From Prevotellaceae bacterium HUN156 (GTDB lineage: Bacteria > Bacteroidota > Bacteroidia > Bacteroidales > Bacteroidaceae), in assembly GCA_900119285.1 (NCBI GenBank), contig FPIT01000005.1, forward strand, positions 186,001-250,000: a DNA stretch of 64,000 nt. The letters are read 5' to 3'. The first letter of the stretch is position 1; each line of letters opens with the position of its first letter. A program made the position numbers and the translations under genes. Under the pieces are notes generated by a model that was not told the origin of the DNA, made no database searches, and was given only the letters and a program-made list of their open reading frames with translations. This document shows, in pieces, positions 41,643-50,656 of the stretch.

Positions 41643-42638
41643 ATGTACGATTGTGGTAGAATAGCAATCATCGGCGGCGGAAGTTGGGCGACAGCCATAG
41701 CCAAGATTGTGGTGGGACATACTCACCATATAGGTTGGTATATGCGTCGCGACGACCGTATAGAAGACTTCCGCAGGTTAGGGCATAACCCTGCCTATCT
41801 GATGAGTGTACACTTCAACATCGACGAGATATTCTTCTCTAGTGACCTCAACAAGATAGTTGAGCAGTACGACACTTTGATATTCGTTACTCCGTCACCT
41901 TATCTTAAGAGTCACCTAAAGAAGTTGAAAACTCGCATTCGCGACAAGTTCATCATCACAGCCATCAAAGGTATCGTACCTGACGAGAATCTGGTATGTT
42001 CAGAATACTTCCATCAGGTATATGATGTGCCCTACGAGAATTTGGCTTGTATTGGTGGACCTTCGCACGCAGAAGAGGTAGCTTTGGAACGCCTAAGTTA
42101 CCTCACTGTGGGATGTGCAGATATAGACAAGGCACAGTCGTTTGCTGATATCCTCTCTAGTGACTACATCAAAACGAAGACATCAACAGATGTTGTTGGT
42201 ATAGAATACTCTTCTGTATTGAAGAATGTATATGCCATCGCAGCAGGTATCTGCAACGGATTGAAATTCGGTGATAACTTCCAGGCTGTATTAATGGCTA
42301 ACGCTGTGCAGGAGATGTCACGTTTCCTTAAAGTGGTACATCCTATCGACCGCAACATTGTGGATAGCTGCTATTTGGGCGACCTATTGGTAACAGGTTA
42401 TTCCAACTTCTCACGCAACCGTACTTTCGGTACCATGATTGGTAAAGGCTACAGCGTGAAGTCGGCACAAATCGAGATGGAAATGATTGCGGAAGGATAC
42501 TTTGGCACGAAGTGTATGAAGGAAATCAATCGCCACTGTCACGTCAACATGCCTATCCTTGATGCCGTATACAACATACTATATGAGCGCATCTCGCCTC
42601 AGATTGAGATCAAACTATTAACGGATTCATTTAGATAA
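41643..42638 (+). CDS. gpsA: Glycerol-3-phosphate dehydrogenase [NAD(P)+]
   Basis: Makes sn-glycerol-3-phosphate for phospholipids. It has 331 aa. The dinucleotide motif [15 protein letters not shown] lies near the N-terminus; the catalytic Lys is in [14 protein letters not shown], with the family motif GLGDLLVT changed to [16 protein letters not shown]. It lies 20 nt after lysS, in a gap made of 7-bp units (ttcaata type). Confidence 0.93.
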   Translation: MYDCGRIAIIGGGSWATAIAKIVVGHTHHIGWYMRRDDRIEDFRRLGHNPAYLMSVHFNIDEIFFSSDLNKIVEQYDTLIFVTPSPYLKSHLKKLKTRIRDKFIITAIKGIVPDENLVCSEYFHQVYDVPYENLACIGGPSHAEEVALERLSYLTVGCADIDKAQSFADILSSDYIKTKTSTDVVGIEYSSVLKNVYAIAAGICNGLKFGDNFQAVLMANAVQEMSRFLKVVHPIDRNIVDSCYLGDLLVTGYSNFSRNRTFGTMIGKGYSVKSAQIEMEMIAEGYFGTKCMKEINRHCHVNMPILDAVYNILYERISPQIEIKLLTDSFR

Positions 42639-42655
42639 AAATAAAAAAAGCTATT

Positions 42656-44011
42656 ATGAGTAACATCAAACTTGACATTACAAAAGCAGCTAGTTTCTTG
42701 GAAGCTGGCGCAGTAAAGGCTTTCGAGCCAAAGATAAAGGCTGCACAAGAGGCCTTGGAAAATGGTACATGTCCCGGTAACGATTTCTTGGGCTGGTTGC
42801 ATCTGCCCAGTAGTATTACCCCTGCATTCCTTGACGAGGTACAGGCTGTAGCCAACACCCTCCGCGAGAAGTGCGAAGTAGTAGTCGTTGCAGGTATCGG
42901 TGGTTCTTATCTGGGTGCCCGTGCCGTTATCGAAGCTCTCGGCAACTCTTTTGCATGGCTTATTCAGGACAAGAAGAACCCCACTATCCTGTTTGCTGGT
43001 AATAACATCGGTGAGGACTACCTCGCAGAGATGACAGAATACCTGAAGGATAAGAAGTTTGGTGTTATCAATATCTCAAAGTCTGGTACAACTACTGAGA
43101 CTGCGCTGACTTTCCGTCTGCTGAAGAAGCAGTGCGAAGCCCAGATGGGTAAGGAAGTTGCCAAGCAGGTAATTGTTGCTGTAACAGACGCTAAGCGCGG
43201 TGCTGCTCGCACCTGTGCAGACAAAGAGGGCTACAAGAGTTTCATCATCCCCGACAATGTTGGTGGTCGTTTCTCTGTACTCACTCCAGTAGGTTTGCTG
43301 CCTATCGCTTGTGCTGGTTTTGATATCAAGGCTCTCGTTCTGGGTGCACAGGATATGGAGAAGGCATGCGGAAAGGATGTTCCTTTCGAGGAGAACATCG
43401 CAGCACAATATGCAGCTGTTCGCAATGGTCTGTATGGTGCAGGCAAGAAGATTGAGATTATGGTCAACTACCAGCCTAAGCTCCACTTCATCTCTGAATG
43501 GTGGAAGCAGCTCTATGGAGAGTCTGAAGGTAAGGACAACAAGGGTATCTTCCCTGCATCTTGCGACTTCACTACCGACCTGCACTCAATGGGTCAGTGG
43601 ATTCAGGAAGGTGAGCGCACTATCTTCGAGACCGTTATCTCTGTAGAGAAGCCAAATCGTAAGCTGTTGTTCCCTAGCGACGAGGAGAATCTTGATGGTT
43701 TGAACTTCCTCGCCGGCAAGCGTGTGGACGAAGTGAATAAGATGGCAGAGTTGGGTACACGTCTGGCTCATGTTGACGGTGGTGTACCTAATATCCGTAT
43801 CTCTGTTCCCGAATTGAACGAGTACTACATTGGTCAACTCATCTACTTCTTCGAGATTGGCTGTGGCATCAGCGGTAACGTATTGGGAGTAAATCCTTTT
43901 AACCAGCCTGGTGTAGAGGCCTACAAGAAGAATATGTTTGCACTGCTCGACAAGCCTGGCTATGAGGCTGACTCAAAAGCTATCAAGGAACGCCTGGCAA
44001 AAGAGCAGTAA
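42656..44011 (+). CDS. pgi: Glucose-6-phosphate isomerase
   Basis: Interconverts glucose- and fructose-6-phosphate. It has 451 aa, the short bacterial type. Sugar-phosphate-binding segments: [17 protein letters not shown] and [14 protein letters not shown]; catalytic region [12 protein letters not shown] and [13 protein letters not shown]. It lies 17 nt after gpsA. Confidence 0.96.
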   Translation: MSNIKLDITKAASFLEAGAVKAFEPKIKAAQEALENGTCPGNDFLGWLHLPSSITPAFLDEVQAVANTLREKCEVVVVAGIGGSYLGARAVIEALGNSFAWLIQDKKNPTILFAGNNIGEDYLAEMTEYLKDKKFGVINISKSGTTTETALTFRLLKKQCEAQMGKEVAKQVIVAVTDAKRGAARTCADKEGYKSFIIPDNVGGRFSVLTPVGLLPIACAGFDIKALVLGAQDMEKACGKDVPFEENIAAQYAAVRNGLYGAGKKIEIMVNYQPKLHFISEWWKQLYGESEGKDNKGIFPASCDFTTDLHSMGQWIQEGERTIFETVISVEKPNRKLLFPSDEENLDGLNFLAGKRVDEVNKMAELGTRLAHVDGGVPNIRISVPELNEYYIGQLIYFFEIGCGISGNVLGVNPFNQPGVEAYKKNMFALLDKPGYEADSKAIKERLAKEQ

Positions 44012-44012
44012 G

Positions 44013-44062
44013 CTAGAATATCTAGAGAATCTCTGATTAACCTAGATTATCCTAGAAAATAT
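44013..44062. repeat. 9-10 bp degenerate repeat between pgi and the HAD gene
   Basis: Units ctagaatat, ctagagaat, ctctgatta, acctagatta, tcctagaaaa share the CTAGA core of the menF repeat and fill the whole 54-bp gap. Confidence 0.65.
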
Positions 44063-44065
44063 TAG

Positions 44066-44794
44066 ATGAATAAAGCAATTCAACAATATTTAGAAAGACA
44101 CGGCTTTGGGCATCTCAGCCCAAAAGCCGTTCTTTTTGATATGGATGGTGTCATCTATAACTCTATGCCTAATCATGCAAAGGCATGGAATGAGGCCATG
44201 AACAGCTATGGTTTGAATATGCCATTCAGCATGGCCTATGAATACGAAGGAATGCGTGGCATCGAAACCATCAAAGTGATTACCCGTCAACAATGGAAAC
44301 GAGAGGTTAGCGATGAAGAAGCAACCAAGATGTACCAACATAAGTCACGACTATTTGCTACCCATTGCCAAGAAACACCAGCTACCATTATGCCCGGCGT
44401 CAAAAGTTTGATGCAACAGATTAAAGCGCAAGGAATGAAAATCTGCGTAGTAACAGGCAGTGGTCAACATACGCTCTTAAATAAATTGCAAAACGATTTT
44501 GATGGTATGGTATGTAAGGACTTAATGGTAACAGCTTTCGATGTAAAACACGGGAAGCCAAATCCTGAACCTTATATAATAGGTATGCAGAAATGTGGAG
44601 TTGAGCCATGGGAAACTATCGTTATAGAAAATGCCCCATTAGGAGTACGAGCTGCACATGCGGCTCATTGTTTCACTATTGCAGTGAATACAGGTCCCCT
44701 ACCCGCTGCAATGCTCATCAAGGAAGGGGCAGACTTGGTATATTCCAAAATGGAAATGCTTAGTGATGATTGGCAAAAACTGATGGACGTATAG
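44066..44794 (+). CDS. HAD family phosphatase (beta-phosphoglucomutase-like)
   Basis: A 242-aa HAD hydrolase with motif I FDMDGVIYNS, a helical cap (NHAKAWNEAMNSYG), motif II VVTGSG, motif III Lys in KHGKPNPEPY and motif IV IENAPLGVRAA. The substrate is probably a sugar phosphate, given its place after pgi. It ends 5 bp from the convergent DUF4738 gene. Confidence 0.88.
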   Translation: MNKAIQQYLERHGFGHLSPKAVLFDMDGVIYNSMPNHAKAWNEAMNSYGLNMPFSMAYEYEGMRGIETIKVITRQQWKREVSDEEATKMYQHKSRLFATHCQETPATIMPGVKSLMQQIKAQGMKICVVTGSGQHTLLNKLQNDFDGMVCKDLMVTAFDVKHGKPNPEPYIIGMQKCGVEPWETIVIENAPLGVRAAHAAHCFTIAVNTGPLPAAMLIKEGADLVYSKMEMLSDDWQKLMDV

Positions 44795-44799
44795 CAAGA

Positions 44800-45357
44800 C
44801 TATACCTCATCATCATCGGCTTCCTCCGCATTAGTATCCATTTGTGTGTCACGAGCGATTGTTAATTCGCCCATACGCGACAAGCGAATAACCAAAGGAA
44901 TATACTCATCACTCTGAGGATGGCCTACACTAGCGGCGAATACTAACCAATCGCCATCAGTTTTATCAAAGACCAAACCTTCGAACACACCAGTCTTAGT
45001 AAATTCTTCGTCAAGATACGAAGCTAAAGCATTTTTGGTAAACGTACGGCTATAGAATACGGAACCATCTTGACGAGAAACTTTCAACTTGAAGACATTA
45101 TCTATATATTTCTGACCTGTCTCGTCCTTTATAACGGGCAAGGAATCGCTCGGTTGACGACTGATAGACACTTGATAGGTCTTACCAATCCATTCCACAT
45201 TTTTCACGTCATTATACGACTGCATACGAATGGGAGCTTTAGGCTGTACCTTAACTATACGCGGAGCAATAATATCTTCGTTTTTCTTCTTGCTTCCACA
45301 TGCAATTAACACGACTGCCAAACCGGCCAATAATGCGACTGATAATATCTTCTTCAT
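44800..45357 (-). CDS. DUF4738 family lipoprotein
   Basis: A 185-aa lipoprotein: MKKILSVALLAGLAVVLIAC ends in a lipobox with the lipidated Cys at 20. The body (VEWIGKTYQVSISRQPSDSL, VSRQDGSVFYSRTFTK, VGHPQSDEYIPLVIRLS) matches my recollection of DUF4738. An upstream in-frame ATG at 45402 lies before the promoter and is rejected. The C-terminus is acidic. Confidence 0.82.
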   Translation of the reverse strand: MKKILSVALLAGLAVVLIACGSKKKNEDIIAPRIVKVQPKAPIRMQSYNDVKNVEWIGKTYQVSISRQPSDSLPVIKDETGQKYIDNVFKLKVSRQDGSVFYSRTFTKNALASYLDEEFTKTGVFEGLVFDKTDGDWLVFAASVGHPQSDEYIPLVIRLSRMGELTIARDTQMDTNAEEADDDEV

Positions 45358-45382
45358 AATCATCATAGAACTATTGATGATG

Positions 45383-45414
45383 CAAAAGTACAAAAAAAAC
45401 ATGAAACGAGCAAA
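45383..45414 (-). promoter_or_regulatory. Promoter of the DUF4738 gene
   Basis: On the minus strand TTTG (45414-45411), 20 nt, TACTTTTG (45390-45383). It fixes the start codon at 45357. Confidence 0.8.
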
Positions 45415-45434
45415 GAATATGTTCTAAAAATAGA

Positions 45435-45456
45435 TGCCTCGCAGACTTGCGAGGCA
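45435..45456 (-). terminator. Probable trmO terminator
   Basis: A perfect 9-bp stem (tgcctcgca with tgcgaggca, loop gact). On the minus strand it is followed by atctattttta. It lies about 190 nt after the trmO stop; the intervening spacer has a second small hairpin at 45504-45519. Confidence 0.6.
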
Positions 45457-45647
45457 CCTGTTGTCCTGAGTTCTTCTTACTATAAGTCATATACCCATTC
45501 AGAGAGGCACGCCTGCCTCATAAAACACTATGTTAACCTAAATCACTATAATGTATCGAAACTACTTATTACATTGCTTCTTTTTCTCAAAACTATTAAT
45601 TTGACGACAAAAGGAGCAAAAAGTTTAATGGATTCAATAAATTAATG

Positions 45648-46316
45648 CTATTTTTCCACAAAATCATCAACATATAGACATCCATCTGCCACATGGAAAC
45701 GGATATCGTAGCCCATAAAAGGCATACCATATTGACGATTGGCATCCGACTGATAGTGTGGACGAGGATCAAGAGACAGTGCCTCTATCAGCACCTTCAC
45801 ATCCTTTTCTGGGAGGACATGACATACCTCATCAGGAATTGATACCTGCAGGCGTTTCCACTTGCGTTTATCAGTAAAACCACCACGAGCCTCTGGATGA
45901 CTGTCTGCATAAGGCAGATAAGGCTTGATATCATAGATGGGTGTTCCATCCATCAAATCAGCGCCTAACACTTCAATGGTCAGATGCTCTAAGTCTATTG
46001 AATTGATACGAACAGACGATAGCCCTAAGTTATTGGGGCGGAAAGGAGAGCGTGATGCCCATACACCAACTCGTTCGTTACCGCCCAACAATGGTGGACG
46101 AACTGTTGGATGCTTCTCTGCATCTACATGCTCGGAGAATCCCCATATCAACCACAAATAGTCAAAATCCTCCAGTCCTTGCAAGGCATCGGCATTTCTA
46201 TATGCCGGAAGGAAATGGATTTCTCCACGCAATTCACTAACAATCCCGCTCTGTCGTGGAAGGCCGAATTTTGACGTAAAGGGCGAATGAAATATAGCAA
46301 TCGGTTCGATATTCAT
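45648..46316 (-). CDS. trmO: tRNA (N6-threonylcarbamoyl-A37) methyltransferase TrmO
   Basis: A 222-aa SAM-dependent enzyme that methylates t6A37 of tRNA-Thr (formerly TsaA/UPF0066). Recognised by the N-terminal PIAIFHSPFTSKFGLPRQSG, the YLWLIWGFSEH strand and the hallmark VGVWASRSPFRPNNLGLSSV, followed by DLMDGTPIYDIKPYLPYAD. Confidence 0.9.
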   Translation of the reverse strand: MNIEPIAIFHSPFTSKFGLPRQSGIVSELRGEIHFLPAYRNADALQGLEDFDYLWLIWGFSEHVDAEKHPTVRPPLLGGNERVGVWASRSPFRPNNLGLSSVRINSIDLEHLTIEVLGADLMDGTPIYDIKPYLPYADSHPEARGGFTDKRKWKRLQVSIPDEVCHVLPEKDVKVLIEALSLDPRPHYQSDANRQYGMPFMGYDIRFHVADGCLYVDDFVEK

Positions 46317-46400
46317 GGTGCGAAGTTACGAAAAAAATAATGCAAAGCCAAACAAAATAAAAAATAATTTGTATATTTGCAGGCGTTATAGCAAAGGAAT

Positions 46401-47483
46401 ATGGAACAGAAAAAGATTACATTTGACAGTTTTATTCGCGGCATCATGGGCGTCATTATCGTGGTAGGTATCGTCATGTTGCTGAAACGTCTTAGTAGTG
46501 TGCTGCTACCCTTCTTCTTGGCGTGGCTTATCTCTTACCTACTCTTCCCATTGGTAAAATTCTTCCAATATCGTTGTCACTTGAGATTTCGCATAGTAGG
46601 TATTCTATGCGCCATACTTACGGTCACCACGATATTAGCAGGACTCGTATTGTTGATGATACCCCCTATTCTCGAAGAGAGTGCACGCGTGAAAGACTTG
46701 CTGGTAGCCTATATCTCGCAAGATACCTTTATGAGCAACATTCCCAATATGATAGAGGAGTTCATCCATAACAACGTCAACAGCGACGACATTAAGTCTG
46801 TCATCACGCAAGAAGGATTTATCGACACCATCAAGCAGACCATTCCGAAGTTATGGAGTGTCATAGCCCAGTCTATCAATATCCTGTCGAGTTTCTTCAC
46901 TTTGACGATGGTACTGCTCTATACCTTATTTATATTATTAGACTATGAGCAGTTCTCCAAAGGATGGGTACAGATGTTCCCCATGCGCTATCGTGCGTTA
47001 GCCACACAGGTGGTTAGTGACATCGAACAGGGTATGAACAAATACTTTCGTGGACAAGGCTGTGTAGCTTTCTGCGTAGGCGTACTTTTCAGCATCGGTT
47101 TCTTGATTATCGACTTCCCCATGGCTATTGGCTTAGGAATGTTTATCGGTCTGCTGAATATGGTGCCATACCTACAGCTCATCGGATTAGTACCCACCGT
47201 ATTGTTAGCAGTGATTAAGGCTGCTGATACTGGTCAGAACTTCTGGATTATCTTGTTGGGCGCTCTCATCGTCTTCGCTGTAGTGCAGATTATACAGGAC
47301 ACCATCCTTACTCCAAAGATTATGGGAAAGGTGATGGGACTCAACTCCGCTATCATTCTGTTGTCATTATCTATCTGGGGTGCATTATTAGGCATTCTGG
47401 GAATGATTATTGCACTGCCACTGACAACATTACTTATCACCTATTACCAGAAATATGTGATTAACAAGAGTGTCACATCGTAA
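46401..47483 (+). CDS. AI-2E family transporter (UPF0118 permease)
   Basis: A 360-aa polytopic membrane protein with about seven to eight hydrophobic segments. Family marks: LLPFFLAWLISYLLFPLV near the N-terminus, the cytosolic amphipathic stretch in the middle, and the C-terminal GLLNMVPYLQLIGLVPTVLLA and TPKIMGKVMGLNS motifs. Members export autoinducer-2 or exchange Na+/H+; the substrate here is unknown. A -7-like box TATATTTG lies at 46372-46379. Confidence 0.88.
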   Translation: MEQKKITFDSFIRGIMGVIIVVGIVMLLKRLSSVLLPFFLAWLISYLLFPLVKFFQYRCHLRFRIVGILCAILTVTTILAGLVLLMIPPILEESARVKDLLVAYISQDTFMSNIPNMIEEFIHNNVNSDDIKSVITQEGFIDTIKQTIPKLWSVIAQSINILSSFFTLTMVLLYTLFILLDYEQFSKGWVQMFPMRYRALATQVVSDIEQGMNKYFRGQGCVAFCVGVLFSIGFLIIDFPMAIGLGMFIGLLNMVPYLQLIGLVPTVLLAVIKAADTGQNFWIILLGALIVFAVVQIIQDTILTPKIMGKVMGLNSAIILLSLSIWGALLGILGMIIALPLTTLLITYYQKYVINKSVTS

Positions 47484-47498
47484 GAAGCAATTATTCAT

Positions 47499-47710
47499 AA
47501 AAACATCTAACCTTCTAACCCAATAGGGCTGAAACACCGATGCACAAAGGGTTTGAGCCGGGTTAGATGATGCTGAACATCTAACCTACATCTAACCCAA
47601 CTTCTAAAAAAGGTTAGTAGTGGGTTAGATGTTTGAAAACATCTAACCCTCCTGAAACTCAATACAGATAGGCATTTGAAGGGTGTTGGGTTAGAAGGTT
47701 AGATGTTTTT
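47499..47710. repeat. 212-bp palindromic element with 24-bp inverted ends
   Basis: The ends 47499-47522 and 47687-47710 are perfect 24-bp inverted repeats. Inside, the motif CATCTAACC occurs repeatedly in both directions, giving hairpins 47561-47569/47578-47586 and 47589-47599/47621-47631, and an alternative 47622-47632/47639-47649. No reading frame is present. It could be a MITE-like or REP-like element. Confidence 0.85.
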
Positions 47711-47741
47711 GCTAATAAACTCTTTATCTTAGAATATGGCT

Positions 47742-47860
47742 GAGTAATACAGCTAACTCAGCTCCGAATACAGCTGATTCAGCGCTGAATACAGCTATCT
47801 TGAGGTGCGAGAGTAACAGATTTGGCGCTGAGTATAGCTAACCCGGAGTTGAGTGTCGCC
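47742..47860. repeat. Degenerate 21-22 bp tandem array C
   Basis: Units begin at 47742, 47766, 47787, 47809, 47830 and 47851 with the form GAATACAGCTGATTCAGCGC plus one base. This is the reverse-oriented relative of array A at 17978-18100, including the TTGAGGTGC segment. No gene is present. Confidence 0.75.
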
Positions 47861-47903
47861 TCCCCATAGGGGGAGGGATTAAGTTAAGTAGCCAACATCC
47901 GAA

Positions 47904-48033
47904 GAGTATTATGCGTAAATACTTCGAGAATTGTGCGTGAATACTCCTTGAATTATGCGTAAATTCAAAGAGTTTGACGACATAATTCAAGCCGAATTAT
48001 GCCGTCAAACCTCATGTATAATGTCGTCAAACT
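47904..48033. repeat. 21-22 bp tandem array D (six units)
   Basis: Units start at 47904, 47926, 47948, 47970, 47991 and 48013. The first three are ATGCGTAAAT-centred small palindromes (gagtatt..aatactt, gaatt..aattc). The next three contain TTTGACGACATAATTC and its inverse GAATTATGCCGTCAAA. The array ends 14 bp before the C10 protease stop codon. Confidence 0.8.
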
Positions 48034-48047
48034 ATTCGTATTGACTT

Positions 48048-50573
48048 TTACTTTCTAACAAGCTTCTTTCCGTTACGGATGTAGAGTCCCTTGTTCATTG
48101 CTGACTCTGATACGCGACGACCAGAGAGGTCGAAGATGACATCAGACTTAGCCTTTGCATCAGCATTTACAGAAACAATACCTGTTGTAGAAGGAGTAAC
48201 TGTCAGCGTACCAGCTACGAATGTCAGCTTATAGCTCTCAGCAGTAGCAGTAACGGTGATAGGATACTCACCCTCAGGAGAGTTCTCGTCAGCCTCGCAA
48301 GTGAATACAGGCTCTTCAAGCCATACAGGAACAACCTCATCGTTAACAAGACCATCGAATACCAGGCTAAACTCTGGATTAGGCTGTCCTGCCTCACGAG
48401 TAGCATTCTCTACGGTTGCAGTAGCATTTACTTTCTGGATAACAATATATCCATCAAACAGCTCTACATTCTCATCAGTGATTGTACCCAAGCTAATTGT
48501 TACAGGATACTTACCTGCAGGAGTGGTACGAGTAGCCTCACAACTCAAAACAGGCTCACCAGTAATGGGGTCACCAGAAACAACATAGACAAACTTAGGA
48601 TTGTCCTCGCCATACTTACGGATAGTATTACGAACCTTCACACTAGAACCATATTCTACAATATTGTCATAATTTGAGCCCTTAAAGTCACCCCATTGAG
48701 CCTTCTGTGCATATTTGGTCTTTGAACCTGCAGGCACATAGAGCTGGCAAGAGGTTAATGATATACCAGTGAATACATCTGCACCAAGCAACTCAGGAAC
48801 TTCTTTGCTAACGACACGAATCTCTTGCAGACCACTGCAATTACGCAAAGCCTCTGTACCCAAAGTTTTCAAGCTAGCAGGCAAAACAACTTTCGACAGG
48901 CGAGCACAACCAGCCAAAGCATAGTTATGAAGAGATTTTGTTCCCTTGGCGATATCAAATGTTCCACTTACGCTTGGCAATACGGCAATAATCTCATCCT
49001 GAGCATTATTCCATACGATAGCATCTACAATCTTAAAGTCGGCATCAGCAGCAGGAGTTCCTACCTCAACATCAGTCAACTGCAGGCAGAGTGCCAATGC
49101 GCCCTCACCCCAAGTCTTCAGACCTTTAGGCAGTTTGATACTCTTCAAATACTTACAACCATAGAAGGCTCTCTCGGCCAATACATTGTCTTCAGTTGTC
49201 AGTTGCTTATTACCATCAATGAGGTATGCCTTACCACCACTAACGATGTTAGCCTCAGAAAGGTCGAGATGCTGCAGACGACCATCAGTCTTTTCACCGT
49301 TTTCATCAATACCAGCCAAACGACGAATCTGACGCAAGTCGGTAGAGTTGATATCACCCTTAATCTTCAGTGTACCAACAGTACCAATCATATCGTCGCC
49401 CAACTTGCTGCTCAGTGTGCCAGCCTTTGTCAGTTCGACACTCTCTTCCGTCAAGTTACGGGGAGCACCTTTCACTCCGATAATCATATCTTGTCCCATA
49501 TCGAAATGATAGTAGCCTGGATTCAACAGAGCGATATCATAGTAACCATCATCGTCACCACTCCATCCCCAGTTGACATATACCTTACCATCTTCGCGAT
49601 AGCCATGGAGAACGAAAGCGTGACCACCACTGCTATAGCTGGCTCCACCATAATATACAGGACCATCTTCGCTCAATGAACGATAGACGATATCCATCCA
49701 TGCATACTCACTATAATCATCGCGCTCTAAGCACTCTGCCTCTGCAATTCCAAAATAGGTACGCAAACCAGCAGCAGCTTCCTGTGAATAGGCACCAGAG
49801 CCATTCTCGATACTATTTGAACCGCCATACTCCATATCAGCAGCCACACCACAGTCACGCATTAGTGTAGCAACAGCATTCACCTGAGCTTCGTTATAGT
49901 TACCATAGGTGTATTCGTCCAACATATTGTCCCAATCATAGACGTGCTCACCAAAGTTTGCTGTAATAGCAGTACCAGAACTACTACCCTGTGGATAATA
50001 AATAGTACGCGTACCGATTCCACATTCAGGCACTTGGAAATAGTTCAGCACCTGAGCCATTGCAGTAGCTACACAACCTGTAATGCATCGACCGCCATAG
50101 ATAGACTGTGGCAATAAGTCGTTATATGGTTCATCCTGATCCCACTTAGTCGTCATCAGAGGTCCTACAGATGTAGGATACTTGGTAGGATCTGGTTTCG
50201 TTGTATTCATCTTTACTTGATGCTGTACAGCATAAGATGCCACCTGATTCATTGCTGTCAACCACCATTGGAAGTTGGTATTCTGACCATTAGAATAGTT
50301 TGAGGTTGACACTCCCAGCACCTCAGGCAGCAGGTCGTCGGCAGCAATAACGGCAAAGCCGCCTTGCTCATTACCGATAATCTCATAGCTATCGGTAGTC
50401 TTCAAGACCTTCAGCTCGCTGGCTTTTCTTGGAGCCATCTTCTTTCCTGAACGTTGTTTGTTGATGGCTTGTGCAGCAGCGTTTTTCATCTGTTCCTTAC
50501 TACGTGGTGCTGCTACCACGCTCAAGGTTATCAGGCAGTATGCTGCCAGAAGAATGATTCGATTGCTTTTCAT
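48048..50573 (-). CDS. Secreted C10-family (streptopain-like) cysteine protease with LRR, MBG-like and T9SS domains
   Basis: An 841-aa protein from the ATG at 50573. Signal peptide about 1-21 (VVAA), a Spi-like propeptide (about 22-115), then a C10 peptidase domain: C167 in GRCITGCVATAMAQ and His in SGGHAFVLHGY, followed by VYVNWGWSGDDDGYY. A BspA-type leucine-rich segment follows (LDLSEANI, FYGCKYLKSIKLPKGL, ALAGCARLSKVVLPASL), then two MBG-like domains and a T9SS sorting domain ending GLYIRNGKKLVRK. It is likely surface-exposed or released and degrades host or dietary protein. Confidence 0.88.
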   Translation of the reverse strand: MKSNRIILLAAYCLITLSVVAAPRSKEQMKNAAAQAINKQRSGKKMAPRKASELKVLKTTDSYEIIGNEQGGFAVIAADDLLPEVLGVSTSNYSNGQNTNFQWWLTAMNQVASYAVQHQVKMNTTKPDPTKYPTSVGPLMTTKWDQDEPYNDLLPQSIYGGRCITGCVATAMAQVLNYFQVPECGIGTRTIYYPQGSSSGTAITANFGEHVYDWDNMLDEYTYGNYNEAQVNAVATLMRDCGVAADMEYGGSNSIENGSGAYSQEAAAGLRTYFGIAEAECLERDDYSEYAWMDIVYRSLSEDGPVYYGGASYSSGGHAFVLHGYREDGKVYVNWGWSGDDDGYYDIALLNPGYYHFDMGQDMIIGVKGAPRNLTEESVELTKAGTLSSKLGDDMIGTVGTLKIKGDINSTDLRQIRRLAGIDENGEKTDGRLQHLDLSEANIVSGGKAYLIDGNKQLTTEDNVLAERAFYGCKYLKSIKLPKGLKTWGEGALALCLQLTDVEVGTPAADADFKIVDAIVWNNAQDEIIAVLPSVSGTFDIAKGTKSLHNYALAGCARLSKVVLPASLKTLGTEALRNCSGLQEIRVVSKEVPELLGADVFTGISLTSCQLYVPAGSKTKYAQKAQWGDFKGSNYDNIVEYGSSVKVRNTIRKYGEDNPKFVYVVSGDPITGEPVLSCEATRTTPAGKYPVTISLGTITDENVELFDGYIVIQKVNATATVENATREAGQPNPEFSLVFDGLVNDEVVPVWLEEPVFTCEADENSPEGEYPITVTATAESYKLTFVAGTLTVTPSTTGIVSVNADAKAKSDVIFDLSGRRVSESAMNKGLYIRNGKKLVRK

Positions 50574-50590
50574 CGTCTTATTTTTAAAGA

Positions 50591-50629
50591 AAGGGAGGAG
50601 CAAGACTCCTTGAGCAATGCTCCTCCCTT
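50591..50629. terminator. Hairpin between the giant T9SS gene and the C10 protease gene
   Basis: A perfect 12-bp stem, aagggaggagca (50591-50602) with tgctcctccctt (50618-50629). The T-run on the minus strand is weak, so partial read-through into the protease gene is possible. Confidence 0.55.
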
Positions 50630-50656
50630 AGATTTGTTTATTAGATTGAGATGTGA

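Noticed and set aside
45358..45402. Upstream ATG for the DUF4738 lipoprotein
   Set aside because: It lies upstream of the -7 box at 45390-45383; the MKK start at 45357 gives a regular lipoprotein signal.
47484..48047. Protein-coding gene in the 560-bp spacer
   Set aside because: No frame longer than short stop-bounded stretches; the region is inverted repeats and two tandem arrays.
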